A stretch of DNA of 36,799 bases from positions 1 through 36,799 of the forward strand of contig JBBSWW010000018.1 of assembly GCA_038046085.1 (NCBI GenBank), in the 5' to 3' direction. Under the pieces are notes generated by a model. That model did no database searches and was not told the origin of the DNA. It saw only the letters and a program-made list of their open reading frames with translations. The stretch is from GW2011-AR18 sp038046085. GTDB taxonomy: Archaea; Nanobdellota; Nanobdellia; SCGC-AAA011-G17; GW2011-AR18. The first letter of the stretch is position 1; each line of letters starts with the position of its first letter. Position numbers and translations under genes: made by a program. Shown piece after piece: positions 24,616-33,361 of the stretch.

Positions 24616-25587
24616 ATGGCTAAAGATCAAATTAAGAGGTATTCTATTCTTTTTAGTCTTATTATAGTATTATACATTACCTATCTTATTGTAAAGCCCT
24701 TCATTCCAGCTTTGGTTTGTGGTTTTATTTTTGCTTATTTATTCTATCCTATATATAAAAGATTAAACAAATCAATACCATATAAGACTTTCAATGCTGT
24801 GATGATTGTTATACTGATTATATTAATTATTATTGTTCCTTTGGCATTGATTGCTGGAAATATTGCAATAGAGACTTTTAACCTTTATAATTCTGGGATA
24901 ATTAACTCAGATTCTATAAATTCTTATATTGGAACTAATGATTTCATTACTAATAATTATGCTAAATTAGTTGCTGAGACTTCTGCTATTGCATCTAATT
25001 TTATAAGATCAATACCATCAAAACTTATTGATTTCCTAATAATAATATATACAACTTTTACATTGTTATTATATGGTGATAGTATAGTTAAGAAGATTAG
25101 AAGTTTCCTTCCTGTTAAGGATAAGGATGCTCTTCTGAATCATGTTGGTGATACAACTTTCGCTATTGTCTATGGATTGTTTGTTACTGCAGCGATTATG
25201 TTTATTATATCTTTGATTACTTTCAAGATTATTGGTGTCAAGCCTGCTTTTTTCCTTTCTATATTGATAGGTATTCTTGCTCTTATTCCATTGCTAGGAT
25301 CATCAGTTGTTCTAATCCCTCTTGGTATTATTCATTATTTAAGAGGAAATATATTTACAGTAGGAGGTATTATAATTCTTGGAGTTATATTAGTTCTTAT
25401 TGAAAATCTTGTTAAAGCTAAGATTATTGGCGATAAAGCTAAACTGCACCCATTAGTTGTTATTGTCGGTATTTTTGGAGGGATTAAATTATTTGGTTTC
25501 ATAGGTTTTATTGCTGGTCCTGTCTTGCTCTCTGCTTTGATAATTATTATTAAAGAATATTATCCGGAGCTTGAAAATGAAGCTTAA
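24616..25587 (+). CDS. AI-2E-family (PF01594-type) membrane transporter
   Basis: 323 residues with seven to eight membrane helices. The pattern of the AI-2E transporter family is present: two N-terminal helices ending P-F-I-P-A-L-V, the short re-entrant Y-P-I-Y-K-R, a long amphipathic region, then G-V-K-P-A-F-F-L-S-I-L-I-G-I-L-A-L-I-P-L-L-G and a C-terminal G-G-I-K-L-F-G-F-I-G-F-I-A-G-P. Family members include autoinducer exporters and Na+/H+ antiporters; substrate is not predictable. The start at 24616 is favoured over an in-frame ATG 87 bp upstream, which lies inside the divergent gene and before the TATA box. Its 3' end overlaps AMP phosphorylase by 11 bp. Confidence 0.88.
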   Translation: MAKDQIKRYSILFSLIIVLYITYLIVKPFIPALVCGFIFAYLFYPIYKRLNKSIPYKTFNAVMIVILIILIIIVPLALIAGNIAIETFNLYNSGIINSDSINSYIGTNDFITNNYAKLVAETSAIASNFIRSIPSKLIDFLIIIYTTFTLLLYGDSIVKKIRSFLPVKDKDALLNHVGDTTFAIVYGLFVTAAIMFIISLITFKIIGVKPAFFLSILIGILALIPLLGSSVVLIPLGIIHYLRGNIFTVGGIIILGVILVLIENLVKAKIIGDKAKLHPLVVIVGIFGGIKLFGFIGFIAGPVLLSALIIIIKEYYPELENEA

Positions 25588-27091
25588 GGCTAAAATATTA
25601 AATATTGCTACCAAAGGACCTTATATTGCTATTTTAAATAAGATTACTGCAGCTAAATTAAATATTGAACCTCTTGACAGGATCAAGATCAGGGATGGTT
25701 CTAAAAAAGAATTGGTTGTTGCTGTTGATTTTTCTTATGGTAAAAAAGAAATAGCAGAGAACGAGATTGGATTATTTTTAGATGTCTCTGATATTCTTGG
25801 TATTAAAGATAATGAATTAGTTAATACCTCTATTATGCCTAAACCTGAATCTTTAGAATTAATAAAAAAGAAACTTGATGGTCATGAATTATCTAAAGAT
25901 GAGATGGATAAGATAATTAAGGATATTGTTAATAATGAACTTACAGAGATTGAAGCAACTTATTTTGTATCAGGTTGTTATATTCATAAGTTATCTCTTG
26001 ATGAAGCTGCTTATCTCACTGAAGCTATTCTGAATAATGGCGGAAGATTGCATTTCTCTGGCAAGAAAGTTGTAGATAAACATTGTATTGGAGGAATTCC
26101 AGCAAATAGGACTACAATGGTTATTACTCCAATTATTGCTGCTGCAGGTTTTTACATGCCTAAGACTTCCACTAGATCTATTACTTCTCCTGCTGGTACT
26201 TCTGATGTCATGGAAGTTCTTGCTCCTGTCTCTCATTCTAAAAATAAGATTATGGACATTGTTAAAAAAACTAATGGTTGTATGGTTTGGGGTGGTACTA
26301 TGGATCTTGCCTCTGCTGATGATAAATTAATAAAATTAGAACGTCCTTTGAATCTCGATCCTGAAGGCATTATGTTAGCCTCTATTCTAGCTAAGAAAGC
26401 ATCTGCTGGTGCATCTCATATTGTGATTGATATTCCTGTTGGTGCTGAAGCTAAGATTAAAGATATTAAAAAAGCTAAGGATCTTGCTAGAAAGTTTATT
26501 GTTCTTGGTAGAAGATTGAATATGAATATCAAAGTTCTTTTAACTGATGGTTCTCAGCCTGTTGGTAATGGTGTTGGTCCTGCATTAGAAGCTCGTGATG
26601 TTTTATCAGTATTAGAAGGTCATGGTCCAGGTGATTTAAGAGATAAATCTTTGTATATGGCTTCTATGATTTTAGATATGGTTGGTGTTCCTAATCCATC
26701 TAATAAAGCTAAGAATATTTTAGATTCAGGATTAGCTTTGCATAAGATGAAAGAGATTATTAAAGCTCAAGGAGGTAATCCTAAAATAACTTCTTCAGAC
26801 ATTAAGTTGGGTTTTTACACTTACACTTTTAATTCTAGTAAGTCAGGTAAAGTCTCTTACTTGAGTAATAATTTAGTTAACAAGATTGCTAAAGCAGCTG
26901 GAGCTCCTTTTGACAAAGGTTCTGGTATTTACTTACATAAGAAATTGAATGAGAATGTATCTGTTGGAGATCCTCTTCTTACTATCTACGCTGATAATAT
27001 CAAGAAATTGGAATATGCTAAAAGTTTTAATTTATCTAAAGTCTATGCTTTTGGTTCTAGGGAAAGGGTTTCTCTTAGTATTAAGAATTAG
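25577..27091 (+). CDS. deoA: AMP phosphorylase (thymidine phosphorylase-like)
   Basis: Converts AMP (or other NMPs) and phosphate to ribose 1,5-bisphosphate and free base, the first step of the archaeal nucleotide-degradation route that ends in form III RuBisCO. The 504-residue length matches AMP phosphorylase, which is longer than bacterial thymidine phosphorylase by an N-terminal domain (about 1-85). Signature K168-H-C-I-G-G-I-P-A-N-R-T-T180 and the phosphate/base site K196-T-S-T-R-S-I-T-S-P-A-G-T-S-D-V-M-E are clear. An ATG at 25577 with GGAG at 25565-25568 is preferred to the TTG at 25571; it overlaps the transporter gene and is probably translationally coupled. RuBisCO and R15P isomerase are not in this window. 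Confidence 0.94.
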   Translation: MKLKAKILNIATKGPYIAILNKITAAKLNIEPLDRIKIRDGSKKELVVAVDFSYGKKEIAENEIGLFLDVSDILGIKDNELVNTSIMPKPESLELIKKKLDGHELSKDEMDKIIKDIVNNELTEIEATYFVSGCYIHKLSLDEAAYLTEAILNNGGRLHFSGKKVVDKHCIGGIPANRTTMVITPIIAAAGFYMPKTSTRSITSPAGTSDVMEVLAPVSHSKNKIMDIVKKTNGCMVWGGTMDLASADDKLIKLERPLNLDPEGIMLASILAKKASAGASHIVIDIPVGAEAKIKDIKKAKDLARKFIVLGRRLNMNIKVLLTDGSQPVGNGVGPALEARDVLSVLEGHGPGDLRDKSLYMASMILDMVGVPNPSNKAKNILDSGLALHKMKEIIKAQGGNPKITSSDIKLGFYTYTFNSSKSGKVSYLSNNLVNKIAKAAGAPFDKGSGIYLHKKLNENVSVGDPLLTIYADNIKKLEYAKSFNLSKVYAFGSRERVSLSIKN

Positions 27092-27360
27092 ATTTTCAAT
27101 TGTTTTATATCAAAGAGTATTCTTTTCATTGAATCTTTTATAAGTATTAAAACCGCAAATAATAAAAATGTTAATGTCAATGAGACTATAGTAACAATTG
27201 ATAATTGGATATTATTTTTTATATCTATTTGTTTTGTAATAAATGCAATAATTAATCCGATTATATAAGTGAAAAGTATAACTATTGTAGTATTAAGATA
27301 TTGTAAGTTTTTATTGTATTCTAGGTCTAGCAAATTCTTTTTTATTTTATCAGAGTTCAT
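27088..27360 (-). CDS. Small two-helix membrane protein
   Basis: The 90-residue product is a charged N-terminal segment (M-N-S-D-K-I-K-K-N-L-L-D-L-E-Y) and two membrane helices (about 23-43 and 53-75) with a basic tail. ATG 27360 is selected because GGTGAT (27365-27370), which straddles the end of the upstream 56-codon gene, lies 4 nt before it. An in-frame ATG 12 bp upstream lies within the coding end of that gene. Its stop overlaps the convergent AMP phosphorylase stop. Function unknown. Confidence 0.65.
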   Translation of the reverse strand: MNSDKIKKNLLDLEYNKNLQYLNTTIVILFTYIIGLIIAFITKQIDIKNNIQLSIVTIVSLTLTFLLFAVLILIKDSMKRILFDIKQLKI

Positions 27361-27361
27361 A

Positions 27362-27532
27362 TTAATCACCAAATGCTATTGCTATTAATACAAGACCTGC
27401 AACTACTAATACTGTAGAGAATGCTGCAATATAATATGATGCTTTCAGGAATGATGGTATCATAAACATTATTCCAGCAACAGTAGAAAACACACCTGCT
27501 AATAACAATAAAATCTTCTTTTTTGTAACCAT
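27362..27532 (-). CDS. 56-residue two-helix membrane protein
   Basis: This reading frame runs ATG at 27532 to TAA at 27362-27364 and encodes M-V-T-K-K-K followed by two hydrophobic helices (about 7-25 and 33-54) around a P-S-F-L-K-A loop. Evidence that it is real: it is followed by, and its 3' end contains, the GGTGAT SD for the next gene; and a TTATAAAT element (27553-27560) lies 25 bp before its ATG, so it is a leaderless first gene. It is short and has no recognised family. Confidence 0.6.
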   Translation of the reverse strand: MVTKKKILLLLAGVFSTVAGIMFMIPSFLKASYYIAAFSTVLVVAGLVLIAIAFGD

Positions 27533-27594
27533 AGATTTATAGCCTGTTTATAATTTATAAGTCTTATGCAGTATTTTCTGTAAGATTTTCAAAA

Positions 27595-28443
27595 TTAATT
27601 CAATATTTTATAGAATACATCAAATATCTCTTCATTTGTTCCTACACTATAGAAATCAGCTCCGACTTCTGTACATATATTTACTATATCATTATTATGT
27701 TTTTCTAATTTCTCATAATATTTTTTTCTTAAGTATGGATCTATGAATGTTTTCATCCTTGCATCTGATTCTAGATCTATTAAATTATAATCTCCTTCTA
27801 TATCCATATTTTTTTCTATTCCATCTAATACCTGTATTAATTTTATCTTATTTTTCTTGTATCTATATAATACATTTCTTAATTGTTCTAGGTCATAGAA
27901 GAAATCTGATATTATTATGACTAATGATCTTGAATTTATCAATGATTGATATTTTACTAGTGAACTCTCAAAATTTGTTAAACCTGTTGGTTTTTTTGTA
28001 TTCAGATATTCTAATATTCTTCCTAGTTGTCTTCCTCCCTTTTTTGGCCTGAATATATCTAGTTTATCATCAAATGTGCTTAATACAAATTTTTCATTAT
28101 TTCCTAATGCTATATATGCAAATCCTAATCCTATCATTGATGCATATTCATATTTCTTTATTTTAGTCCCAAAATCCATACTTGCTGAATAATCTAATAT
28201 TATATGTACAGTTAAGTTTCTATCCTCTTCATATCTTTTTACATATAGTTTTTCAGTTTTTGCATATAATCTCCAGTCTATATGTTTAAAATCATCTCCT
28301 TGTGAATAATTCGCATAATCACTAAATATTAATCCTGATCCTGTGAATTCTGATCTTCTCTCACCTGTAAAACTAGAAGTTACTCTTTTTTTTATTACTA
28401 AATTGAACTTATCTAATTGTCTTAGGAAATCAGTTTTTATCAT
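27595..28443 (-). CDS. DUF58 protein with VWA-like MIDAS
   Basis: 282 residues. The DUF58 signature F-S-D-Y-A-N-Y-S-Q-G-D-D-F-K-H-I-D-W (40-57) with R-L-Y-A-K-T-E-K is present, followed by a von Willebrand A-type metal-binding site D84-Y-S86-A-S88. DUF58 proteins are regularly encoded with MoxR ATPases and are thought to be the client or adaptor of MoxR. It is soluble here: no membrane helix. A TATA-like stretch at 28461-28470 about 26 bp before the ATG suggests it also has its own promoter after the lipoprotein gene. Confidence 0.9.
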   Translation of the reverse strand: MIKTDFLRQLDKFNLVIKKRVTSSFTGERRSEFTGSGLIFSDYANYSQGDDFKHIDWRLYAKTEKLYVKRYEEDRNLTVHIILDYSASMDFGTKIKKYEYASMIGLGFAYIALGNNEKFVLSTFDDKLDIFRPKKGGRQLGRILEYLNTKKPTGLTNFESSLVKYQSLINSRSLVIIISDFFYDLEQLRNVLYRYKKNKIKLIQVLDGIEKNMDIEGDYNLIDLESDARMKTFIDPYLRKKYYEKLEKHNNDIVNICTEVGADFYSVGTNEEIFDVFYKILN

Positions 28444-28504
28444 ATAGATATTTTGTTTTTTTTATTTAATAAAGTTAACTAAATATTGAACTGTAAAGTA
28501 AACG

Positions 28505-28756
28505 TCATGAAACAACTTCAGGTTTATTTACTTTACAATTAGCCTTAATCCATTCAATATCTAATTTAGATAAATCTCTCTCAACACTATAATTAAATAT
28601 CATATACTGACGAGTATTGACATTACAATTAGTACAAGGCATCTGATTATCATACCATTCATCTGGGCAAATTCTTAATTTTTCTTTTTCAGAGGGCATT
28701 TTACAACTTATTAAAAAAAGTATAATCAAAATTTCAAAAATGATTATTCTTCTCAT
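28505..28756 (-). CDS. Small Cys-containing lipoprotein
   Basis: 83 residues: a basic start and hydrophobic signal ending L-I-S-C18 (lipobox), then a short exported domain with five further cysteines including C-T-N-C, suggesting a disulfide-bonded or metal-binding fold. It sits between MoxR and DUF58. Upstream of its ATG there is both a GGGA sequence and a TTTTAAAT at 28773-28780 (about 20 bp), so it may be read from the operon or from a weak own promoter. No homologue recognised. Confidence 0.65.
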   Translation of the reverse strand: MRRIIIFEILIILFLISCKMPSEKEKLRICPDEWYDNQMPCTNCNVNTRQYMIFNYSVERDLSKLDIEWIKANCKVNKPEVVS

Positions 28757-28787
28757 TATCTTCCCAGTCTCGTTTTAAATAATAATT

Positions 28788-29729
28788 TCATTTCTTCAAC
28801 AGTTTAAGTATTATATCATCTTCTGTCATGTTCTGTCTTTCAGCTTCAAAACTTGGTATTATTCTATGTCTTAATACTGGTAACGCCATTGCATTTACAT
28901 CTTCTTTGCTTACATATTTTCTTCCGCTCATTAATGCTTTTGCTTTTGCAGCCATTATTAGTGCTATGCTTGCTCTTGGACTTGCTCCGTATTCTATCCA
29001 CTCTTTCTTGTTTCTTGTACTTACAACTAGTTCTACTGCATATTTTTTTATATCATTTGCTATTGGCATCTGTTTTACCATTGATTGTAAATGTAATAAG
29101 TCATTTTTATCAAATATTTTCTTTAATTTTATCTCTTCAGCTATCTCTTCAGAATATTTTCCTGCTATTTCTATTTCTTCTTCTAATTTTGGATATCCTA
29201 CTTTTATTTTAAATAAAAACCTATCAACTTGTGCCTCACTTAATACAAATGTTCCTTCTTGTTCTATTGGATTTGCAGTTGCTAATACAAAGAATGGTTC
29301 TTCTAATTTATATGTGGAATTTCCTATTGTTACTTGTTTTTCCTGCATTGCTTCTAATATTGCTGAATGTGTTTTAGGTGTTGCCCTGTTTACTTCATCT
29401 ACTAGTACTACATTTGCAAATATTGGTCCTGGCTGGAATTTGAATTCTTTTTTTCCTTTGCTTTCATCAATTATGTAAGTTCCTGTTATATCACTTGGTA
29501 ATAGATCAGGTGTTCCCTGTATTCTGCTGAATCTTAAATCTAATATGTTAGAAACTGTTTTTACTAGTAATGTTTTTGCTAATCCAGGATATCCTTCTAG
29601 TAATGCGTGTCCGTTGCATAATACAGCTATCTGTATCTGTTCTATTACATCCTCTTGTCCAATTACTACTTTTGCTACTTCTGTAGTTACTAGTTTGAAT
29701 CTTTTATGTATTTCTTCAACACTTACCAT
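28788..29729 (-). CDS. moxR: MoxR-family AAA+ ATPase
   Basis: 313-residue AAA+ ATPase acting as a chaperone with VWA-domain partners. Walker A is G46-Y-P-G-L-A-K-T53; Walker B is V-V-L-V-D111-E112-V-N-R. The helix-2 insert and the sensor I region T-A-N-P-I-E-Q-E-G-T-F are typical of MoxR/RavA, and S-P-R-A-S (sensor 2 area) is present. The start codon follows AGGTGA by 6 nt, and this SD contains the TGA stop of the preceding membrane-protein gene. Neighbours are two VWA proteins upstream and DUF58 downstream. Confidence 0.95.
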   Translation of the reverse strand: MVSVEEIHKRFKLVTTEVAKVVIGQEDVIEQIQIAVLCNGHALLEGYPGLAKTLLVKTVSNILDLRFSRIQGTPDLLPSDITGTYIIDESKGKKEFKFQPGPIFANVVLVDEVNRATPKTHSAILEAMQEKQVTIGNSTYKLEEPFFVLATANPIEQEGTFVLSEAQVDRFLFKIKVGYPKLEEEIEIAGKYSEEIAEEIKLKKIFDKNDLLHLQSMVKQMPIANDIKKYAVELVVSTRNKKEWIEYGASPRASIALIMAAKAKALMSGRKYVSKEDVNAMALPVLRHRIIPSFEAERQNMTEDDIILKLLKK

Positions 29730-29735
29730 GTATTT

Positions 29736-30524
29736 TCACCTGTTTATCTTTTCAAAATAATCTTTGACTACTTGCTGGTTTTGTTTTGCTACTTTTTCAT
29801 TATAGCTTACGTCATAACTTGTATATATCTCTTTTGGAAAATCTGGTGGTGTAAAACTTTCACTCTGCACCTGTCCTATATTTGATGGATCTGTCTCACT
29901 TAATAATGGATTTATTGTTAATTGTAGATTATCTTTTTTAAATTTTGCTAATGAATTATTTCCTAATATCTCACTTAGATTTCCTTCAGTCACACTTATA
30001 TTTATAGATATTGCCTCTTGTGTGTTTGCTCTTCTTGTTCCTATCTCTTTTATAGGTTCTATTATTGCATGTTGTATCTCTCCTGTGAAATCTACATTTA
30101 TGTAAGCTAAGAATAATATAAGGAATGATAACCCTCCAAGTATTAAAACTCTCAGTATTAGACTTTTATTATCTATGAAGTTTGATGTTTTCACATCTCT
30201 CATTTTTTTTACCACATCATCTTTCAATTCATCTATTATAGGATTTGTCTTGTTTACATTATCAGCTACTGTTCTTAATTGTTCATTTAATGATGGAGTT
30301 TTTTGTTCAACTTCAAAATATTTATTCTGAGAATGTTTTTTAATGAGTGCATAAGCAAAATATACTAAAGAGATTATTAATGGATATAAAAATCCTATTC
30401 CTGAGAAATTTGATATCAATAACAATACAAGGAACAATATAAGAGAATTCAATAGGGAATTTCCTATATCTAATAATAGGAAAAAGTTTTTTATCTCACC
30501 TAATGCTTTTTCAACAATCTGCAT
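29736..30524 (-). CDS. Membrane protein of the MoxR-VWA locus
   Basis: 262 residues. Two helices near the start (about 20-40 and 44-64), a charged middle (about 65-118) with coiled-coil potential, a third helix (about 125-143), and an exported C-terminal domain (about 145-262) with sequons. No family recognised. It overlaps the coiled-coil gene by 14 bp; GAGGG lies about 8 nt before its ATG. It is a candidate partner of the adjacent VWA proteins, based on position. Confidence 0.7.
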   Translation of the reverse strand: MQIVEKALGEIKNFFLLLDIGNSLLNSLILFLVLLLISNFSGIGFLYPLIISLVYFAYALIKKHSQNKYFEVEQKTPSLNEQLRTVADNVNKTNPIIDELKDDVVKKMRDVKTSNFIDNKSLILRVLILGGLSFLILFLAYINVDFTGEIQHAIIEPIKEIGTRRANTQEAISINISVTEGNLSEILGNNSLAKFKKDNLQLTINPLLSETDPSNIGQVQSESFTPPDFPKEIYTSYDVSYNEKVAKQNQQVVKDYFEKINR

Positions 30525-30981
30525 TTCCAGCCCTCAAGCAACTTACCTCTTTCTTCAAGTCAGCTATATCTTCCTCAAGATTATCTATCTTATCATTTCT
30601 ACTCTTAAGATCATTTTTTGCAGTATCTAATTCTATTAATGTATCATCTAATTTCTTTCTTGTACTCTGTAAATCTTTTTTAAGATCACTATTCTCTTCA
30701 TCAAGCGCATTTTTTTTCTTTTCTACATCTGTGTATTGTCCTTGTAGTTTTTTCTCTCTTAGTGCTTTTAATGTTAAATCTTCTTGAGTTTTATTAAGTA
30801 AGTTCTCTGTTCCTGATAATTGCTGGAATGTACTATTTAATTCATTCAGTTTTTCATTATATCTACTGTTTATGTCTTTGTAATTTCTCTGGTATACAAA
30901 TGTGAGTAATACTGTTATTGTAGCTATCATTACTATTAGTATGAAAAGTTTCGCATTTGCATTTTCTTGTATGAATCCCAT
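30511..30981 (-). CDS. Membrane-anchored coiled-coil protein
   Basis: 156 residues: one membrane helix (about 10-30) followed by a nearly uninterrupted coiled coil (about 34-148) with Leu/Asn/Lys/Asp heptads, and a tail S-C-L-R-A-G-N-A-D-C with two cysteines. It resembles a structural spacer or oligomerisation rod on the outer face. SD GAGGA overlaps the stop of the upstream VWA gene (TAGAGGA) and lies 3 nt before the ATG, so it is translationally coupled. Function unknown. Confidence 0.75.
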   Translation of the reverse strand: MGFIQENANAKLFILIVMIATITVLLTFVYQRNYKDINSRYNEKLNELNSTFQQLSGTENLLNKTQEDLTLKALREKKLQGQYTDVEKKKNALDEENSDLKKDLQSTRKKLDDTLIELDTAKNDLKSRNDKIDNLEEDIADLKKEVSCLRAGNADC

Positions 30982-30988
30982 AGTTCCT

Positions 30989-33361
30989 CTATTGATTTTT
31001 ATATATTTTAAGTCTTCTGTATATTATTTCAGCAGTATATAGAAGCAATGCTATTAATATTAGTATCCAGCTATAGCTGCTTTTTGTGACTATTTGTCTT
31101 TTAGATTTTGTTTTTATAAACTCTGCTATCTGTTCAGCATCTGTATCCTTGAATATTTTTCCGTTTGTTGCAGTTATTATGTTCTGGAAATCATCATTAT
31201 TGCCTATTTTTTCATATTCTGCAGGGTAGTTTATTGCAAACACTGCTCCTTGTAATGTATTGAATCCAATATTATCAACTTTTGCATTTGCCATATAGAT
31301 ATCTTCATCTACTTTATAGAATGTATATTTATCTGATGTAGGTTGCTGTTTTGATTTTATTAATATATCAATGTCCTCATTTATCCTTCCATCATTTATC
31401 TCTACAAAATTTTCATTTTTTCTTTCAGGATCTCCTATTATCCAGTTTATTGTTCTTGTAAATAATAATGAGTTCTGTTTGTTTAATAATTCAAATCCGT
31501 ATGTTCCATAATCTGTTGTTAGTGCAGCAACTCTTCCAAGACCATATCTTCCTGCAGTCAATACTGGATCTCCTATATCTGTTGTTATAAGTAATCTCGA
31601 ACTTGTTTTCTGAACTACTTGGTTGAATCCATATATTGTAGCTGTTAATTTTAATCCATCTGTTATGAAATGATTTTTATTGAAGATATATAATGGGAAT
31701 ATTTTCTTGTTCCCTGAGCTCTCCTCATTTCCGAATAATAATTTTATTCCCTGGTCCTCTTCAGGTTCAAAGTATACACCGCCAGTTGTATCTGCTGCAT
31801 ATTTCATTAATTGTTTGTAAGTATCATCTCCTACACCTATAGAATATATCCTTATTCCCTTGGTTGCAGCTAGTTTAAATGCATTTTTGCTCTCCTCTTC
31901 ATGTTGTGTCTTTCCATCTGAGATGAATATTATATTCTTGCTTCCTCCTCTGTTCTGGAGCATCTCTACTGCTTTCAATATTCCCTCTTCTATGTATGTA
32001 TTTCCACCGTATGTTAATTTAGCAATATTATCTTCCAGATTTTTCTCTTGTGATAATAAGCCTATATCCTGTATTGTATATGACTTGTCATTGAAAGCAA
32101 CAGCACCAACATAAGTTGTTAGGCTTAGGTCTTTTATCATATTTATTGCTATTGTCTTCTCTACATCTGTTTTTATTGAGTTTCCAAAATAATGTCCTGT
32201 GCTTCCTGATATGTCTATGACAAATACTACACTTGTCTCTCCTTTTTTTCTTCCCGCTTTTGCGATATACACAGGTAATAGTTGTTCAAATCTTGATCCT
32301 TTATAATTTCCAGTATCATATGATTTATCTCCACCTATTACTAGCATTCCGTTTCCTTCTGCTATATAACTTCCAAGGATATTTGTTTTATCATTTAATG
32401 TTGAAGCATCTTTATTATCTATTATTATAGCGCTATAGTCATTTATTTTTTCATCTATACCTGTTATTATATTCAATTCATATAATGGGTCAAGTAATGT
32501 TATCAGATCTTTATTTCCGCCATATATTCCAAGTTTTGGTTTGGGTACTACTTTTACGGTTTTATAATAGATATTATTCTGTATGAAGTGATCATCCTGT
32601 ATTATTTTTGCAGTTATCCTATGATATCCATTTTCAAATGATTGTGTGAATTTTATCTCATCCTCATCTGTTGTTTTATCAATTATTTTTCTTCCGTCAA
32701 CTTCTACTAGGACATATACTTTTCTTTTTTCTGTCTGTTGTATTTTTACTATAAATACATTTTCAGCTTTAGAGACTGTCTTCTCACTTCCTATTATTCT
32801 TAATGAAGCATCATAATATTTTGGTTTTAGTTCAAGTGCACTTATTGTTGAATTATAGTTTATTGCTGCTAGTGCTACATCTCCAAGATCAGCACCTTTA
32901 TTGTTATTCCCATCACTAAAGAATAATATATTATCATTTTTCCTTAAATTAGCTAATATACTGTCACCAAGGTTTGTCTCCTCACCTGTAGCTATATACT
33001 CTATCTCCGTAGGTATTCTTTTTTCAAGCTCTTCTTTTAATTTCAATACATTATTTGTTTCATATAACTGCATTGATGTTGAATTATCTATGAGTATCTT
33101 TACTTTGGGATCTCCCTGGACTAATTTATTATCATCTTTGTATGGCGAGGCTAATGCTATCAATAATAGTATTACTATGATTATCCTGCTTGCAAGTATT
33201 ATTTTTCTTCTTTTATTAAGGTTTTTCCTATATCCTTTATCATTGCTTAATTGTATTAGGTCTTTATTTATGTAATAGATTAATAATCCTAATAATGGTA
33301 TTATAAGTAATAAGAAATAAGGTCTCTCTAGGAATGCATAGGCTAATGATGAGAAGCTCAT
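30989..33361 (-). CDS. Large membrane protein with two VWA-like domains (BatA/BatB-like)
   Basis: 790 residues: two N-terminal helices (about 14-30, 53-71), a first VWA-like domain with D92-N-S94-T-S96, a beta-rich linker, a class-I glutamine-amidotransferase-like Rossmann region (about 275-365), a second canonical VWA domain with D383-I-S385-G-S387 (about 378-555), a tail with Y-G-L-G-R-V-A-A-L-T-T-D-Y-G and a C-terminal helix (about 766-783). The second VWA has an intact MIDAS. It starts within the ATGA overlap with the previous gene, with GAGGTGA 3 nt upstream. Its partner is likely the MoxR in the same locus. Confidence 0.85.
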   Translation of the reverse strand: MSFSSLAYAFLERPYFLLLIIPLLGLLIYYINKDLIQLSNDKGYRKNLNKRRKIILASRIIIVILLLIALASPYKDDNKLVQGDPKVKILIDNSTSMQLYETNNVLKLKEELEKRIPTEIEYIATGEETNLGDSILANLRKNDNILFFSDGNNNKGADLGDVALAAINYNSTISALELKPKYYDASLRIIGSEKTVSKAENVFIVKIQQTEKRKVYVLVEVDGRKIIDKTTDEDEIKFTQSFENGYHRITAKIIQDDHFIQNNIYYKTVKVVPKPKLGIYGGNKDLITLLDPLYELNIITGIDEKINDYSAIIIDNKDASTLNDKTNILGSYIAEGNGMLVIGGDKSYDTGNYKGSRFEQLLPVYIAKAGRKKGETSVVFVIDISGSTGHYFGNSIKTDVEKTIAINMIKDLSLTTYVGAVAFNDKSYTIQDIGLLSQEKNLEDNIAKLTYGGNTYIEEGILKAVEMLQNRGGSKNIIFISDGKTQHEEESKNAFKLAATKGIRIYSIGVGDDTYKQLMKYAADTTGGVYFEPEEDQGIKLLFGNEESSGNKKIFPLYIFNKNHFITDGLKLTATIYGFNQVVQKTSSRLLITTDIGDPVLTAGRYGLGRVAALTTDYGTYGFELLNKQNSLLFTRTINWIIGDPERKNENFVEINDGRINEDIDILIKSKQQPTSDKYTFYKVDEDIYMANAKVDNIGFNTLQGAVFAINYPAEYEKIGNNDDFQNIITATNGKIFKDTDAEQIAEFIKTKSKRQIVTKSSYSWILILIALLLYTAEIIYRRLKIYKNQ

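Noticed and set aside
25571..25576. TTG start for AMP phosphorylase
   Set aside because: ATG two codons later has better SD spacing (GGAG, 8 nt).
28828..29478. 216-codon plus-strand frame opposite MoxR
   Set aside because: Antisense shadow of an AT-rich conserved gene, composition dominated by Ser/Phe/Ile.
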